The notes under the pieces were generated by a model. That model was not told the origin of the DNA and made no database searches. It was given only the letters and a program-made list of their open reading frames with translations. Of a stretch of 44,670 nt of DNA, positions 10,037 to 25,292 are shown piece after piece; the first letter of the stretch is position 1; every line of letters starts with the position of its first letter. Made by a program: the position numbers and the translations under genes. Origin of the DNA: Balamuthia mandrillaris (Eukaryota; Discosea; Longamoebia; Balamuthiidae); assembly GCA_031835245.1 (NCBI GenBank), contig JAVKOQ010000148.1, forward strand, positions 92,501-137,170, read 5' to 3'.

Positions 10037-12804
10037 AAGAAGCTATGAGGACATGGCGAAAGCCATCCAACGTAAGGCTGAGGCTCGCTTCCGCTCTTTA
10101 GAGCAGAGACGGAGCAATTGGTCCGCTGAAGATGAGGCGGTGGAGGACGATATGGGAGGGAAGAAGAAGTGGAGGAAGCACGACAAATCCACAAACACAA
10201 AGTATCAAAGGGGGAAAGAGGCGTTTGTGAAGAAGACTAAAACAGGAGGAGGAAGAAGGAGCAAGGGAAGAGAAGGAGGATACGAAATGGAAGCGGAAAT
10301 AGGGGGAGAGGGAGGAAGAAAGATGAGAGAACCCATCACGAGAGAGGACAGGGCCTCCCAAAAGTACCTCCAGACCAAGGCCTACATGCTCTCCGACCTG
10401 ATGAGCTCTGCTAAGAAAGGCCAAGTGGAGCGTTGCAATCGTATCTTTGAGGAGATGAAAGCCAAACGTACCTCCTGCCCTCTTTTTTTTTTTCCTTCTT
10501 CTCGCTCTCTCTCACTCGCTCTTCTTTGTTTATTCAAAAAACAAAAATAGACATAAAACCAGATACATTCATCTTTGATCAATTGTTGATAGCGCATTCG
10601 CATCACGGGAGGGTCAAGCAAGCCCTAAAGCTCTACAACAGCCTCAAGAAGCATGGCAACCATCCCTCCATCTTCACCTTTAACATTCTCTTCAACACCT
10701 TTGCCAACTTTGAGCCTCCTGCTTCTTTCTCGCTTCTTCACCAAAAGTCGACAAGAGATGATGGTGATGACGAAGAGCAAGAGGGGGACAACGAAGTAGG
10801 AAGTACACACAACAGCAAGTATTTAGACCGTATTAGATGGTTGAAAGAGGAAGAGATGAAACGCTACAACGTTCGACCCAACATCGAGACCTACAACTGT
10901 TTGCTCAAAGCTTACATGACTCACTCTTATTATGGAGGAGAAAGAGAAGTAAGAAGTGGTAGAGGCGCTCTCGCTAACGTTTTGTCTACGTTGGCTGAAA
11001 TGAGGGAGCAAGGTCTCGCTCCCAACGTATCTACCTATACTTTTCTTATGGGCGCCATCGTGCCATCTTCTTCGTTTTCATCCCCTTTCAGGTATCGTCG
11101 TTTTAGCGACGAAGATGTAGCTCAGTTACGCTATGAGTTACAGCGATGCAACGACTCTGCAAAAGAACGACAACAAAACAAACAAAAGAACAAGAGCAGG
11201 AAGAAAACAGATGCAGAAGGAGCTGGGGAAGGAGAAGAAGGCAAAGAAGAAGAAAAAGAAGCGCAAATTGAGGAACGCTTGTCTAATCTAAAACCTACTT
11301 CATCTTCTTCGGTAGAACAAATGTTTGAACTGTGGGAAGAGATGAAACGCAACGTAACGCCAGACTTACGCAGTTATAACCAGTTGATGAAAGCCTGTTC
11401 CGACAGCCACAAAACTGAAGAACAGCTCATCACTTTTGAGGTCTACAAACAAATGATTCAAGCAGCCAAAGCTTCATCGCCTCCTTCATCATTCTTTGCC
11501 ACAGGAAGGAAACAAAGAGAAGCTGCTCAAAAACAACCTCCGTTTCCTGATGTTCGAACGTTCGATATCCTCTTCACAACTTGCAACAAGTTAAAAGCGT
11601 ACCAAATGGCCCGCGAGCTCTTTGAGACGCAGCTCGTGCCTGCGTTAGGCCTTCGACATGCTTATCGTCAATGGAAACAGCAACAACAACGCGTTTCACT
11701 CATGCCTAAAAACAACCATGGAGAAGAAGAAGCACAAGAGGAAGAAGAACAAGACGAAAGCTACAACAATGATGAGAAACACGAAAAAGATTCCTCTTCT
11801 TCTTTCCCTACCTTTCCTTATTACAAAACTGGGACGACTGCAACGATGAAAGTGGACGAAATGATGTTTGTGAAGGTGTTGAAGGCTTGCTGTATGGACA
11901 GTCCAGAGTTTGTGGAGAATGTGTTGTATGTCATGCGAAGAAAGAAGGTCGGCCGCCATGACAAACGCACTCTGGAAACCCTCATCCAGGTATACGGCAG
12001 AGCAAAACAGGTGGATCGTGTTCGTTCCTTATATCAAGAGATGAAGGTACTTCTTTCCTTTCCTTCTTCTCTTTTCTCATTCTTTTGCTTTTCTCTCTTT
12101 TCTATTCTCTACTCGTTTAATAACAAAAACCTATCAAGAAAACTACACTCATCGGAATGAGTAACGACCCTTCCCAGAAGATGAATCTAAAGTCCTACAC
12201 TATCGCACTGACGGCCTGCAGAGACTGCGGCGACACAGCGCTTGCTTTCCAGGTGGCGCAAGACATGTTGCGGCTCGGCGGCCACGAGGTCGTGAGCACC
12301 ATGGACAAAGTCTTTGCTCGTTTGTTGCTCGCAAGCTTGAAAGAGACACAAATGAAGGCTTTGCTTTCTTCTTCTGCTTTGGAGGAAGAAGAGGGAGACG
12401 AACAGGAGGAGAAGAGCAAGCAGCCGGTTATAGCATTGCCAGAGCCACAGAGAGAGCTTCTTCGTCGTGTTATAGAACAGGAGAAAGACAGGAGATTTTG
12501 GAGGAAGAAGAGGAAGAAGGAGAACATGAGGATGAAATGGAAAGGGTTGGGCAGAATTGAAGGAGAAGACGATGAAGAGGAAGAAGGAGAACATGAGGAT
12601 GATGGCCAGGGGAACGAGGTTACAGGATTTGAAGGAAGCAAGAGGGAAGAAAGTGATATAGAAGATGAAGAGGAGGAGGATGAAGAAGACGAGGAAGATG
12701 AAGAAGTACAGCAGAGGAGACGTAAAGTTCCTGAGAGCAAGAAGCAGCAGAGAAACGCGAAGATAGCAGCTGTGAAAGCCATGTACCAAAGAAAACCAAA
12801 CTAA
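9768..12804 (+). CDS. Pentatricopeptide repeat (PPR) protein, probably mitochondrial
   Basis: Exons 9768-10467, 10551-12046 and 12139-12804 encode about 953 residues. The first ATG (MWRGRAGEPK) opens an Arg/Ser/Thr-rich leader ending near RRSFAQ, typical of a mitochondrial targeting peptide. A poly-Gln tract (about 13 residues, CAG codons) and a Lys/Gly-rich linker follow. PPR units are seen as helix pairs such as PDTFIFDQLLIAHSHHG, PSIFTFNILFNTFA, RPNIETYNCLLKAY, APNVSTYTFLMGA, TPDLRSYNQLMKAC and PDVRTFDILFTTC, separated by charged low-complexity inserts. The C-terminal third is very acidic. PPR proteins bind organelle RNA in processing, stability or translation; the target cannot be read from sequence. 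The final exon joins in frame (QEMK then KTTLIGMSN). Confidence 0.85.
9999..10033 (+). repeat. (CAG)n trinucleotide repeat in coding sequence
   Basis: About 11-12 pure CAG units followed by CAACAA, encoding poly-Gln in the PPR protein just after its presumed presequence. Confidence 0.9.
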
Positions 12805-12901
12805 TGGAGGCAGTTCTTTTTGGAGGAAAAAAAAAACAAGGACTAGCGTTGAAGAGAAGTTTTTCTTTGGACAAACAGAAAAAAAAGAAAAAGAATAGGC
12901 T

Positions 12902-13028
12902 CTATTTGACAAACAGAAGATAGAAGGCCATCGTGAAGCATAGCAACGACACCAACCAATGCAGTCTCCTGCCTATCACTGACGCTGTGTTCTTTGAGTC
13001 AGCCAACCATTCTGAGAAGAAGTAAAGA

Positions 13029-13068
<40 letters not shown>

Positions 13069-13549
13069 ATGGGAAGAAGAAACAGGGAAAAAGAAACAGG
13101 GAGAGAACCTTTGTAAAATGTGCCCCAAAAACCATGTCGCTCCGACAGGAAAATACGTTTGAGCATGGGCGTGGTACGAATGAATGCCGTCGAGCATATG
13201 AACAAAATGATCACTGTCAACAACCCAGGAAAGGAATAGACTACACAAACCAAACCAAGAGTAAGCAAATCACCATCACTCCAAGTTCTGGTGAGGGATG
13301 AAAGAAAGGAATGCTTTCTTCAAGAGTACAAAAAAAAAAAAATAGGAAAAGATAGATAGGAGAGAAAGTAACGTACTGTTGGTCATGGTTGAGAAAAAGT
13401 TGTTTTTGTTTTTGAGCTTTGAACGCAAGCTCTCTGTCCTCTCGTCTTCTTTCTTCTTCTTTTGTCTTTTCTTTCTTATTTTGGAGCAACATTCCTCTCA
13501 TGGTTTGCATTCTTAATGCTGACGTGTTAAAACGACTATGAGGGTCCAT
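12902..13549 (-). CDS. Small two-span membrane protein, unassigned
   Basis: Three minus-strand exons, 13549-13377, 13287-13109 and 13011-12902, give 153 residues; all junctions keep frame with GT-AG sites. Residues 20-55 form a Lys/Glu-rich coil (KKEKTKEEERRRED). A first hydrophobic span follows (GLVCVVYSFPGLLTVIILFI) and a second ends the protein (WLVSLLCFTMAFYLLFVK). The C terminus therefore stops at the membrane, as in tail-anchored or endomembrane hairpin proteins. No family is recognised. Intron 2 holds a (CT)n tract on the sense strand. The start lies 68 bp from the divergent nuclease gene. Confidence 0.65.
13031..13065. repeat. (AG)n microsatellite, 35 bp
   Basis: Intron 2 of the minus-strand small membrane protein; CT in the sense RNA. 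Confidence 0.95.
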
Positions 13550-13617
13550 TCCCGGGGACTTTGCATTTTCCAGGAATTTTTATTCATCAAAAAATAATAA
13601 GAAAGAGAGCAGCACTC

Positions 13618-14487
13618 ATGTCACGCCTGGTGTCGCGGCTGCCCTCCATCGGAAAAAATGGAGGCCGCTTCTACAAGGTCGAGGGGGTCGAGCAGAGCTT
13701 CCCCTCCGTGACGACCGTGCTGAGCGTCATCAACAAGCCCCAGCTGATGCAATGGACCAAGGAGATGGCGCTCCAGTCCGTGCGGCTCAGCATCCTGGAA
13801 AGCCCGCTGCCCAGCTTTGGGGGGGCCGCCCAAGAGACGGTGCTCAAGCAGTGGGTCTCCAAGATCATAAAGAAAGCCAGCCTGGACCCAGGAAAGATCG
13901 GGGAGGAGGCCGCCTCCTTTGGCACCCGGAGCCACGTCCTCATAGAGCAGCTGCTCCTCGACCAGAAGCCGGACATCCCTGACAACCTCCAGACCGTCGT
14001 CAAGTCCTTTCGGGTCTACCAGAAGAGCGCCCCCTTCCGCATCATGGAGACCGAGAAGATGGTCTACTCCCTGCGGCACGGCTACGCTGGGGCTTTGGAC
14101 GCTCTGGCGCTCACCCCGCCGGAGCAACCCTCCGACCCCCCTGAGGGCCGCCTGGTGGCCATGGATTGGAAGACTTCCAACGCCACCTACGCGGAGTACG
14201 CCTTGCAGGTGGCCGCCTATGCCAAGGCCCACGAGGAGATGACCGGACAGAAAGTGGAGGAAGGTTGGATCATCCGGCTGGACAAGCACAGGCCTCGGTT
14301 TGAGGCCCGGAGGGTGAAGGACCTGGATGCTTGCTTCCAGGTGTTTTTGTCGGCGTTGGAGGTGTGGAAGTTTGTGAATGGGTCGTCGCCGTTTGTTGAC
14401 ATGGAGGAAGAGCCAAAGGAGCTCAAAGCGAGAACCAGAACAAGAACAAAAAAGCAAGAAAAGAGAGAAGAAGAGGAAGAAGAGTAA
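13618..14487 (+). CDS. PD-(D/E)XK nuclease of the MGME1/RecB-like type
   Basis: Intronless, GC-rich gene for 289 residues. FPSVTTVLSVINKPQL at the start of the fold is typical of MGME1 and of phage/bacterial RecB-like exonucleases. Catalytic signature: G-AGALDALA with D161, then VAMDWKTS with D183 and K185, and YALQVAAYA with Q197, the order D...DxK...QxxxY of the PDDEXK superfamily. The short Arg-containing N terminus (MSRLVSRLPSIGK) could be a minimal mitochondrial signal. MGME1 trims single-stranded mitochondrial DNA ends; that role is inferred here. The C terminus is a disordered Arg/Lys/Glu tail. In-frame codons continue upstream of this ATG, but no earlier ATG is present. Confidence 0.8.
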   Translation: MSRLVSRLPSIGKNGGRFYKVEGVEQSFPSVTTVLSVINKPQLMQWTKEMALQSVRLSILESPLPSFGGAAQETVLKQWVSKIIKKASLDPGKIGEEAASFGTRSHVLIEQLLLDQKPDIPDNLQTVVKSFRVYQKSAPFRIMETEKMVYSLRHGYAGALDALALTPPEQPSDPPEGRLVAMDWKTSNATYAEYALQVAAYAKAHEEMTGQKVEEGWIIRLDKHRPRFEARRVKDLDACFQVFLSALEVWKFVNGSSPFVDMEEEPKELKARTRTRTKKQEKREEEEEE

Positions 14488-14630
14488 GAAAGAGAAGAGA
14501 AGAGAGAATGTTGCATTTTGTGATCGCGGCGTGCTCTCTCTCTGCACTTCTTGAGCTGCAATTCTGCTGTTTTGGTGCAACGAAATAAAAAGTAGTGAAA
14601 GAGATTTTGATTTGAGAGAGAAAGAGAGGG

Positions 14631-15170
14631 ATGTCGATCATCACAGCAGAAAACCACAGGCGGGTTCTGTATGTTGGTAGGTTGTTTTGTGTGTCCATGG
14701 TTTGTGTAGTTGTGTGAGGAACGGTTGCCATTAAAAAAAAAAAATGCTCAACAACGAAATCTTGCAGGAGGTCTTGCGGAAGAGGTCACCGAAGAGATCC
14801 TTCGAGCCGCCTTTCTTCCATTTGGCGAAGTGATTACAGTCATGATCCCAATGGACTACAAGAGTGGTACGGGTCACCACCGTGTTTGTTTGTTTGTGTC
14901 TTTGATGTCTTTTGGCAGAAGCTTGCAACACAACGACGCAAAGTCTTACTCTGGTCTTAAAAAAGAACGGAATAGGGGATTCGGCTTTGTGGAGTTTGAG
15001 CTGCAGGAAGATGCGGTGGCAGCACAGGATAACATGAACAACGCGGAGCTCTACGGCCGCGTCCTCGTTGTGACCATCGCCAAAGCCAGAGCCATGGAGC
15101 GCAACAGAGCTGGTTGGCCGTCCTTCCTTCCTTTCTGCCTTCTTCTCCAACAAACATGCTCATACCTTTC

Positions 15171-15202
<32 letters not shown>

Positions 15203-15385
15203 TTCTCTCTTTCTTTCTCTTTCTTTCTCTTTCTCTCTCTCTCTCTCTCCCTATGTTTCCTCCATGCAGTGTGGGACACAAATGCGGACGAGTTTTTTGC
15301 GGTGGAGGACGGCACCGCGGCGGCTCCCCCTGGCGGCGACGGCGACGACGAAAGGATGGACAGCGAGGCCCCTGCTGCCGACTGA
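14631..15385 (+). CDS. RRM protein similar to the N-terminal domain of PPIE/CYP33, without cyclophilin
   Basis: Four exons (14631-14676, 14768-14866, 14966-15112, 15270-15385) encode 135 residues. The single RRM has RNP2 as VLYVGGLAEEV and RNP1 as RGFGFVEFE, and its sequence runs parallel to human PPIE (VLYVGGLAEEV, IPLDYE, RGFAFVEFE, DNMNESELFGR). After the RRM comes [10 protein letters not shown], matching VWSDDDW of PPIE, then a short acidic tail and TGA. The peptidyl-prolyl isomerase domain of PPIE is absent. PPIE acts in spliceosomes and binds MLL PHD3; an RRM-only form would keep only the RNA/protein binding part. The third splice acceptor (TTAAAAAAG) is A-rich, chosen by frame and homology. 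Confidence 0.85.
15172..15250 (+). repeat. (CT)n / CTTT-interrupted microsatellite, about 79 bp
   Basis: Fills most of intron 3 of the RRM gene, ending 20 bases before the acceptor. Confidence 0.9.
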
Positions 15386-15406
15386 GCTCTCTCCCCCCTC
15401 GCTACT

Positions 15407-15410
<4 letters not shown>

Positions 15411-15446
<36 letters not shown>
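15411..15446 (+). repeat. (CT)n microsatellite between the RRM and Siva-like genes
   Basis: Begins 25 bases after the RRM stop codon, so it probably lies in the 3' untranslated region. Confidence 0.9.
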
Positions 15447-15448
<2 letters not shown>

Positions 15449-15605
15449 CTCTCCTCTCCTTCTCTCTTTTCTCCCAAAAAAAAAGGCGGGAAAATTGGCC
15501 GTTATATTTTATTTATATTTTTTTTTACTTGGAAAGAAAAAAAAGGAGAAATATAAACGCACAACACACAAAGAGCAGCAGCTTGAAGCTGAGAGAGAGA
15601 AAAAA

Positions 15606-16385
15606 ATGAAGAGAAAGAGGTCCTTTGGAACGGCGTTGCAGGAGAGGGATGAGAACGTCGTTGCCCCAAGAGAACAACGAAACCCTTATGAGCACGAGTA
15701 TCGGCACTATCGAAGCCGCAAAGTCATCAAGAACGACATGAATGCCATCTACAGTAACTCTGACCCATCGCTCTTTTCTTTCCCCCTTCCCATTTTCTTA
15801 ACCTTTCTCCTTCCTTCTCTCTCTCCTCTCTCCCTCTCTCCCTCTCTCCCTCTCTCCCTCTCTCTCTCTCTCTCTCTCCCTCTCTCTCTCCCTCTCTCTA
15901 GAAAAAACGATGGCGGTGCTGATGGGCACCAAAGGAAAGGACAAAGGCAAAGAAGTCGTTGGCAAAGAGAACGCCGAGTTGCGCCAAAGAGAGCTGGACG
16001 TGGAGTCGGGCCATTTGGAGCGGTCCACCTGTCACACCTGCCAAAAGTCGCAGGACTGTTTTTGCTGCTCGTTTTGCCAGTACGCTTCTTGCCTTTCCTG
16101 CGGCAGGCGCTGTGTCGCCTGCTCAAAACTCTTTTGTGGATTCTGTTCCACCACCAAGTATGTCTCCCCGTTCCCTTTTTGCTCTATCGTCATTGTGCGT
16201 TCTTCTCTTAATTTTTTGACCCATTTCAACCCTTCTGCAGTTACGACCAAAAGGAGGAGAGGACAATGTGCCTTGACTGCGACGAAGCAGACAAGCAAAA
16301 ACGTCGAGTGGCCGTGCAGACGCAGGGCTGCTCCACCTCCTCCTCATCTCATAGCAGCATCTCCAGTTACTTTCTTCGACCATAA
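15606..16385 (+). CDS. Siva-like cysteine-rich zinc protein
   Basis: Three exons (15606-15753, 15902-16157, 16241-16385) encode 182 residues, close to human SIVA1 (175). The C-terminal half has CHTC, CSFC, CLSC, CVAC, CGFC and CLDC. The last spacings, CSFC-x4-CLSC-x3-CVAC-x4-CGFC, are exactly those of SIVA1 (CGQC-x4-CGQC-x3-CWGC-x4-CTLC). Both then have a [13 protein letters not shown] / MYEKVLCTSC ending. AVLMGTKGK also matches the QMLIGPDGR region. Siva binds CD27-family receptors and other partners in animals; those receptors are not expected in a protist, so the ancestral job is unknown. Splice sites are GTAACT/TAG and GTATGT/CAG. A large (CT)n tract fills intron 1. Confidence 0.82.
15816..15899 (+). 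repeat. (CT)n/(CCCTCT)n microsatellite, about 84 bp
   Basis: Directly precedes the 3' splice site of intron 1 of the Siva-like gene and serves as its polypyrimidine tract. Confidence 0.9.
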
Positions 16386-16551
16386 GACGGCCTGAAGAGA
16401 GAAGACGTACAAACCCGTTTTTATTATTTGCGGTCTCGATGTACAGTTCCGCCTCGGAAACAAATGACTGAATAAGAAACAGTGGTTGTTTAAAAGTACT
16501 TTTGAATGAAGCAAACAGGGACATTGAAAAACTTTAAAAATACAGAGTATT

Positions 16552-21830
<5,279 letters not shown>

Positions 21831-22284
21831 CGATCGCAAAGGTACGCAAGCTTTTTTTTTTGTTTGTTTGTTGTCGCTTGTTGCTATTTTTTTTTTTGTT
21901 CAGTCCTCCCCCTCACTGCACGGCGTTCTCCTCTTCCTCTCTTTTCTTCCTTTTCTTTCTCGTTTTCCTTCCATTATATCTGTCGACAAGTCGACCGAAA
22001 TGTATCAATATTTGCCGACATGTCGACGATAATTGATCTGAGAGCGACTTGATCACCAAGTCGTCTCGTCGCTGATTGGTCAGGTCTTACACGCAAACTC
22101 CCAGAGATTTCTGTTGGTATGCCCAATCCGACGCTTACACCCTTTCATCCCGCTACATATAAAGTAGCCGCCGACCCAGAGGTCTCATTTTTCATTCTCA
22201 TCACCTCTTCGACAAACAACGTTCGAGCAGACACAAGCTTAAAGCACACACTACGCACACATTCGCCCTTACCGAACTTCAACC
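21831..22284. promoter_or_regulatory. Divergent promoter between the LIM protein and NDUFA4-like genes
   Basis: Holds three GTCGAC palindromes (21982-21987, 21990-21995, 22022-22027), the first two tandem. GACGATAATTG at 22025-22035 recurs upstream of the gelsolin gene. An ATTGG (inverted CCAAT) sits near 22073 and ATATAAA at 22157-22163, the likely TATA box of the rightward gene, about 120 bp before its ATG. Confidence 0.55.
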
Positions 22285-22536
22285 ATGTCCGGCTCTGCTT
22301 TGAACAAACTCACCACCTTCCAATACATCAAGAAGTACTTGTACGCCCCGGAGGTCATCCCGCTGATCGTCCCGCTCACCTTTGCTTGCAGCCTGGGTGT
22401 CTACATGGGCTTCCGTCAGTTGCGCTTGGAGACCACCCGCTGGGAGACCCATCCTCACTTCTTGGGCATCCAGGTCAACCCGAAGACCCGGTGGTTGCCC
22501 AACTACAAGGATGAGGACAGGACCGAGACCAAGTGA
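22285..22536 (+). CDS. Small NDUFA4/B12D-like mitochondrial inner-membrane protein
   Basis: Intronless 83-residue gene. After a polar start comes YLYAPEVIPLIVPLTF with a single membrane span (about residues 22-43), then the R-x-L-RLETTRW segment and NPKTRWLPNY. The pattern of a span preceded by PEVxPL and followed by Arg and a conserved Trp/Asn-Pro region is that of the NDUFA4 (MLRQ) / B12D family, single-pass proteins of respiratory complexes in the inner mitochondrial membrane. The match is weak because the protein is short. A TATA box and CCAAT-like element upstream support a real, well-expressed gene. Confidence 0.65.
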   Translation: MSGSALNKLTTFQYIKKYLYAPEVIPLIVPLTFACSLGVYMGFRQLRLETTRWETHPHFLGIQVNPKTRWLPNYKDEDRTETK

Positions 22537-22682
22537 ACCCCATTTCCGGAGATAATAGGAAGAAAGAAACGTACAGAAATGAAAGGATGGAGGAAGCTGT
22601 AAGTATTTATTTTTTTGAAATCGTGTTGCAGAAGCAAATAGAATAAATTGTAAACCCAAAACATAGTTATCTTTCTATCTCC

Positions 22683-22727
<45 letters not shown>

Positions 22728-22931
22728 TCTCTCTCTCTCTCGCTCGCTTGACATTGTACAACAAAACGCATAACGTCCACTCCATCAAGTCGGACAAAAC
22801 AAAACTCTCATCTTTTTGTCGACCTGAAAACAATCGCCGTGCGGTGGGTAAGAATCGAACCAACGCCTTGCCAATTTTTGTAGACAAACCAAAGAAGAGA
22901 AGCATTGGGTGAAGAAGGAAGGAAGAGAGAG
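22537..22931. other. Intergenic spacer before NUP35 with (CT)n tract
   Basis: No gene recognised. It carries a (CT)n microsatellite at 22686-22742 and, at about 22842-22875 on the minus strand, a T-arm-like GGTTCGATTC with no matching acceptor stem. The proposed NUP35 ATG at 22932 closes the region. Confidence 0.5.
22686..22742 (+). repeat. (CT)n microsatellite, 57 bp
   Basis: Intergenic, 150 bp downstream of the NDUFA4-like stop. Confidence 0.9.
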
Positions 22932-24535
22932 ATGGACACAGGAGCAGGTGTATGGCCCCCTGGCAGCGGCGGCGCTTCTTCAGGTACTTCCTTCTCCCTC
23001 CTTTTCTTTGTCGTGGGTTTGGCGGTGGTTGAGACCCGTTGATGAGTAAACAAAACCTACAACTTACACTCACTACTTTGCGTTTTTTTTTCCGTATTAT
23101 TCTCCTCAGGAGAAATGCCTTCGGGACGTAAAACGTTGATGCAGTCCCATCTTTTCGGTCCCTCCACTCCTGTGCGTTTGTTTTTATTATTCACTCCTCT
23201 TTTCTCATTTCTCACGGAATCGTCCGTTTTTATATTTACATAGTACACAGCCTCTCGTGGCGGTGGACCCTCTGAAGACACACGGAGGTATGCTCTCTTC
23301 TTCTTCTCCATTGCTTCTCTCTCCCTCTCTCTCTCTCTCTTACATGTATCAATAGTTATGGCGCGAGTTACTCGTCTTCTCCGAGCCGCTACGGCGCTGC
23401 ACAGTCCTCTGCCGCTGCCTATGGCGACCTCTACGAGAGCAGCTACGGAGCTCGTGGCTATGGAGAGCCATTGGATAGATCCGTTGGCGGCAGCGCTGGC
23501 GGAGGGCTCTCTCGCACTCGCGCGTCCACTGGCTACGATGACTCCTCTCCTTATGTCGAAAAGTAAGCAGTTGCTCTGTTATCTCGTTCTTTTGCTTCTC
23601 TCTTTCTCTCTCTCGTGTTCTCGTGCTTTTCTGACAACCCGAATTTGCTTAGAGGAACCAGTGCGATGGACATTGGCAATGCTCCTCCGGTGGAAAGCCT
23701 TTACAATTGGGTGAAAGCTCCTTCTGACGTTTCCACCGCTGCTGGTGCTGATGCACTCACCTCTCCTGTTGGCACTCGAAGAAAGGGAGATTCGCCCTCC
23801 TATTTTGGTGAATCGTAAGCAAACCTCTCTTCTTCGCATTGGTTTTTGTTCTTTTCTCATTGAAGCTCACGTGCAGAAGAATGCTGCGAGAAGAACCGTT
23901 TTTCGAGGAGGAGGCAGAGGCACAAGGAGGAGGACTTACAGGCAATTGGATCACCGTGTTTGGCTTCTCTCCCTCGCTCACCACCTACATACTTAAACAT
24001 TTTCAAAACTACGGCGAGATCGTGCGTCATCACAAAGACAATGCCGAGTGCAACTGGATCCATATACAGTACTCCCCCTCTTTCTTCATCTTTCAGCTTC
24101 CTCGTTCTCGACAGCAAACTAAAAACCAAAACAACAAAAAAGATATCAAACAGACTTGCAAAAACAAAAGGCACTGAGCAAGAACGGAAAGATCATCGGA
24201 GGGAACCTTATGGTGGGCGTGGTGGAGTCCAACGGCGTCACCACCGCCCTCGGCGGCTCCACCATGTTGGAGAGCAGCATCGCCACCGACTTTCCTCGGC
24301 CTCTTAATCCTGCATCTCAAAGACGAAAGCCTTCCAGGTTTGTTTTTTTTTTTTTAGTTCTTTCTTGCTTCCTGGCCTACTTTCTTCTTTCTTGCTCTCC
24401 GTGTTGCTTGCTTGCTTTTGTTTGCTGACCAACAACAACAGTGTGTATGACGTTGAGATTTATGGTCCTAAGAAGAGACCCCAGAGACAAGACTCGGTTT
24501 GGTCCAAGTTTGTGGAGTATGTCATCGGATCCTGA
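22932..24535 (+). CDS. NUP35: Nucleoporin NUP35/NUP53 with MPPN RRM-like domain
   Basis: Eight exons (22932-22983, 23110-23171, 23244-23287, 23356-23562, 23653-23814, 23877-24068, 24143-24337, 24442-24535) encode 335 residues; human NUP35 has 326. The N-terminal half is Ser/Gly/Tyr-rich and disordered, with RKTLMQSHLFGPSTP recalling the conserved NUP35 motif. Residues about 195-275 form the Nup35-type RRM: NWITVFGFSPSLTTYIL, YGEIVRHH, CNWIHIQYQ, KQKALSKNGKIIGG, LMVGV, parallel to WVTVFGFP, YGNILKH, NWMHIRYQ, ARKALSKDGRIFGE, IMIGV. The C-terminal SVWSKFVEYVIG matches the membrane-binding amphipathic helix (SLVSKAMEYMFG). It works in the inner ring of the nuclear pore. The first exon is the least certain. 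Confidence 0.9.
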
Positions 24536-24692
24536 AAGCTCCCCTGTTCCACTTTTCTTCCTTCTTCTTCCTTCGATCGCAAAAGTCAACAACGCTTTTG
24601 CTTCTCTCTTCTTCTTCTCTCTCTCTTCACACAGATTATTTAACGTTTAATGAGCAAAAAACAAAGACTTACTTTTTTGTTGAGAGGATTGT

Positions 24693-25292
24693 TCATTTGA
24701 GAATGGAAAGAGCTTTCAACTCTTGAACGAGCCGTCTCTCCATAAAGACCTCCAACTCTGCGAACCGCTGGTCCGTGTTGCAGCTGATGAAGACCATTCC
24801 TTTTAACCTCTTTGCTGATGTGGGAAAAAAGCTTAGCAGAGAGAGAGCAGAGAGAGAGAGAGAGAGAGAAGTGGAAAAAATACCTAACCGCTGAGCAAGA
24901 ACGCTGCTAAAGTCACTGACATAACCTTCGCCCAAGAGAGTAGAGGCAGAGGGAAGTGTATCCTGGTGCAGCAGCATTTTCGTTCAGAATGGAAAGAAGC
25001 CGAAGAACAACAAAAGCAGAACAAGAACAAGAAAAGAGAGATAAATACGAACGTATCGAGTGGGGACGGCAACGCAGAGGTCGGCCAAGCGAGGGAGAGA
25101 GGTCCCCATCCAAATCAAGTAGCTGTCCTGAAGGCAGGTCACCTGGAAGTAAATCGGCGTGTCCATGAACTCATCAGAAAAATTGTGGATCTTTATGCAT
25201 GGTTGTGCAGGCTTTGCTTGCGTTGTCGTTGCATTTGTCGCTGCTGCTGCTGAAGCCTCCGATGCGGCCTCCGTTGCCACAACTACGTTCAT
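24693..25292 (-). CDS. PSMG4: Proteasome assembly chaperone 4
   Basis: Three minus-strand exons, 25292-25053, 24962-24884 and 24814-24693, give 146 residues (human PSMG4 123). Core matches: KIHNFSDEFMDTPIYFQV, DSYLIWMGTSLPRLADL, AVPTRYDTLPSASTLLG, SVLAQRLAKR and VFISCNTDQRF, each aligning with PSMG4 (LHNFSARLWEQLVHFHV, DSLFLWVGATPHLRNL, CSRYDSIPVSTSLLG, GLAQRLARK, VFVSYNLQN). PSMG4 pairs with PSMG3 to order the alpha ring of the 20S proteasome in the cytosol. A short Ala/Thr-rich N-terminal extension is extra. Intron 2 carries a (CT)n tract on the sense strand. It converges on NUP35. Confidence 0.9.

Noticed and set aside
15114-16211. Plus-strand frames rich in Ser-Leu across the RRM and Siva-like genes
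   Set aside because: Produced by reading (CT)n introns as Ser-Leu repeats; splicing gives the homologous proteins instead.
22842-22875. Minus-strand GGTTCGATTC followed by CCACCGCA, looking like the 3' half of a tRNA
   Set aside because: No complementary 5' acceptor strand (GCGGTGG) or D arm lies at tRNA distance, and the T stem does not pair well.
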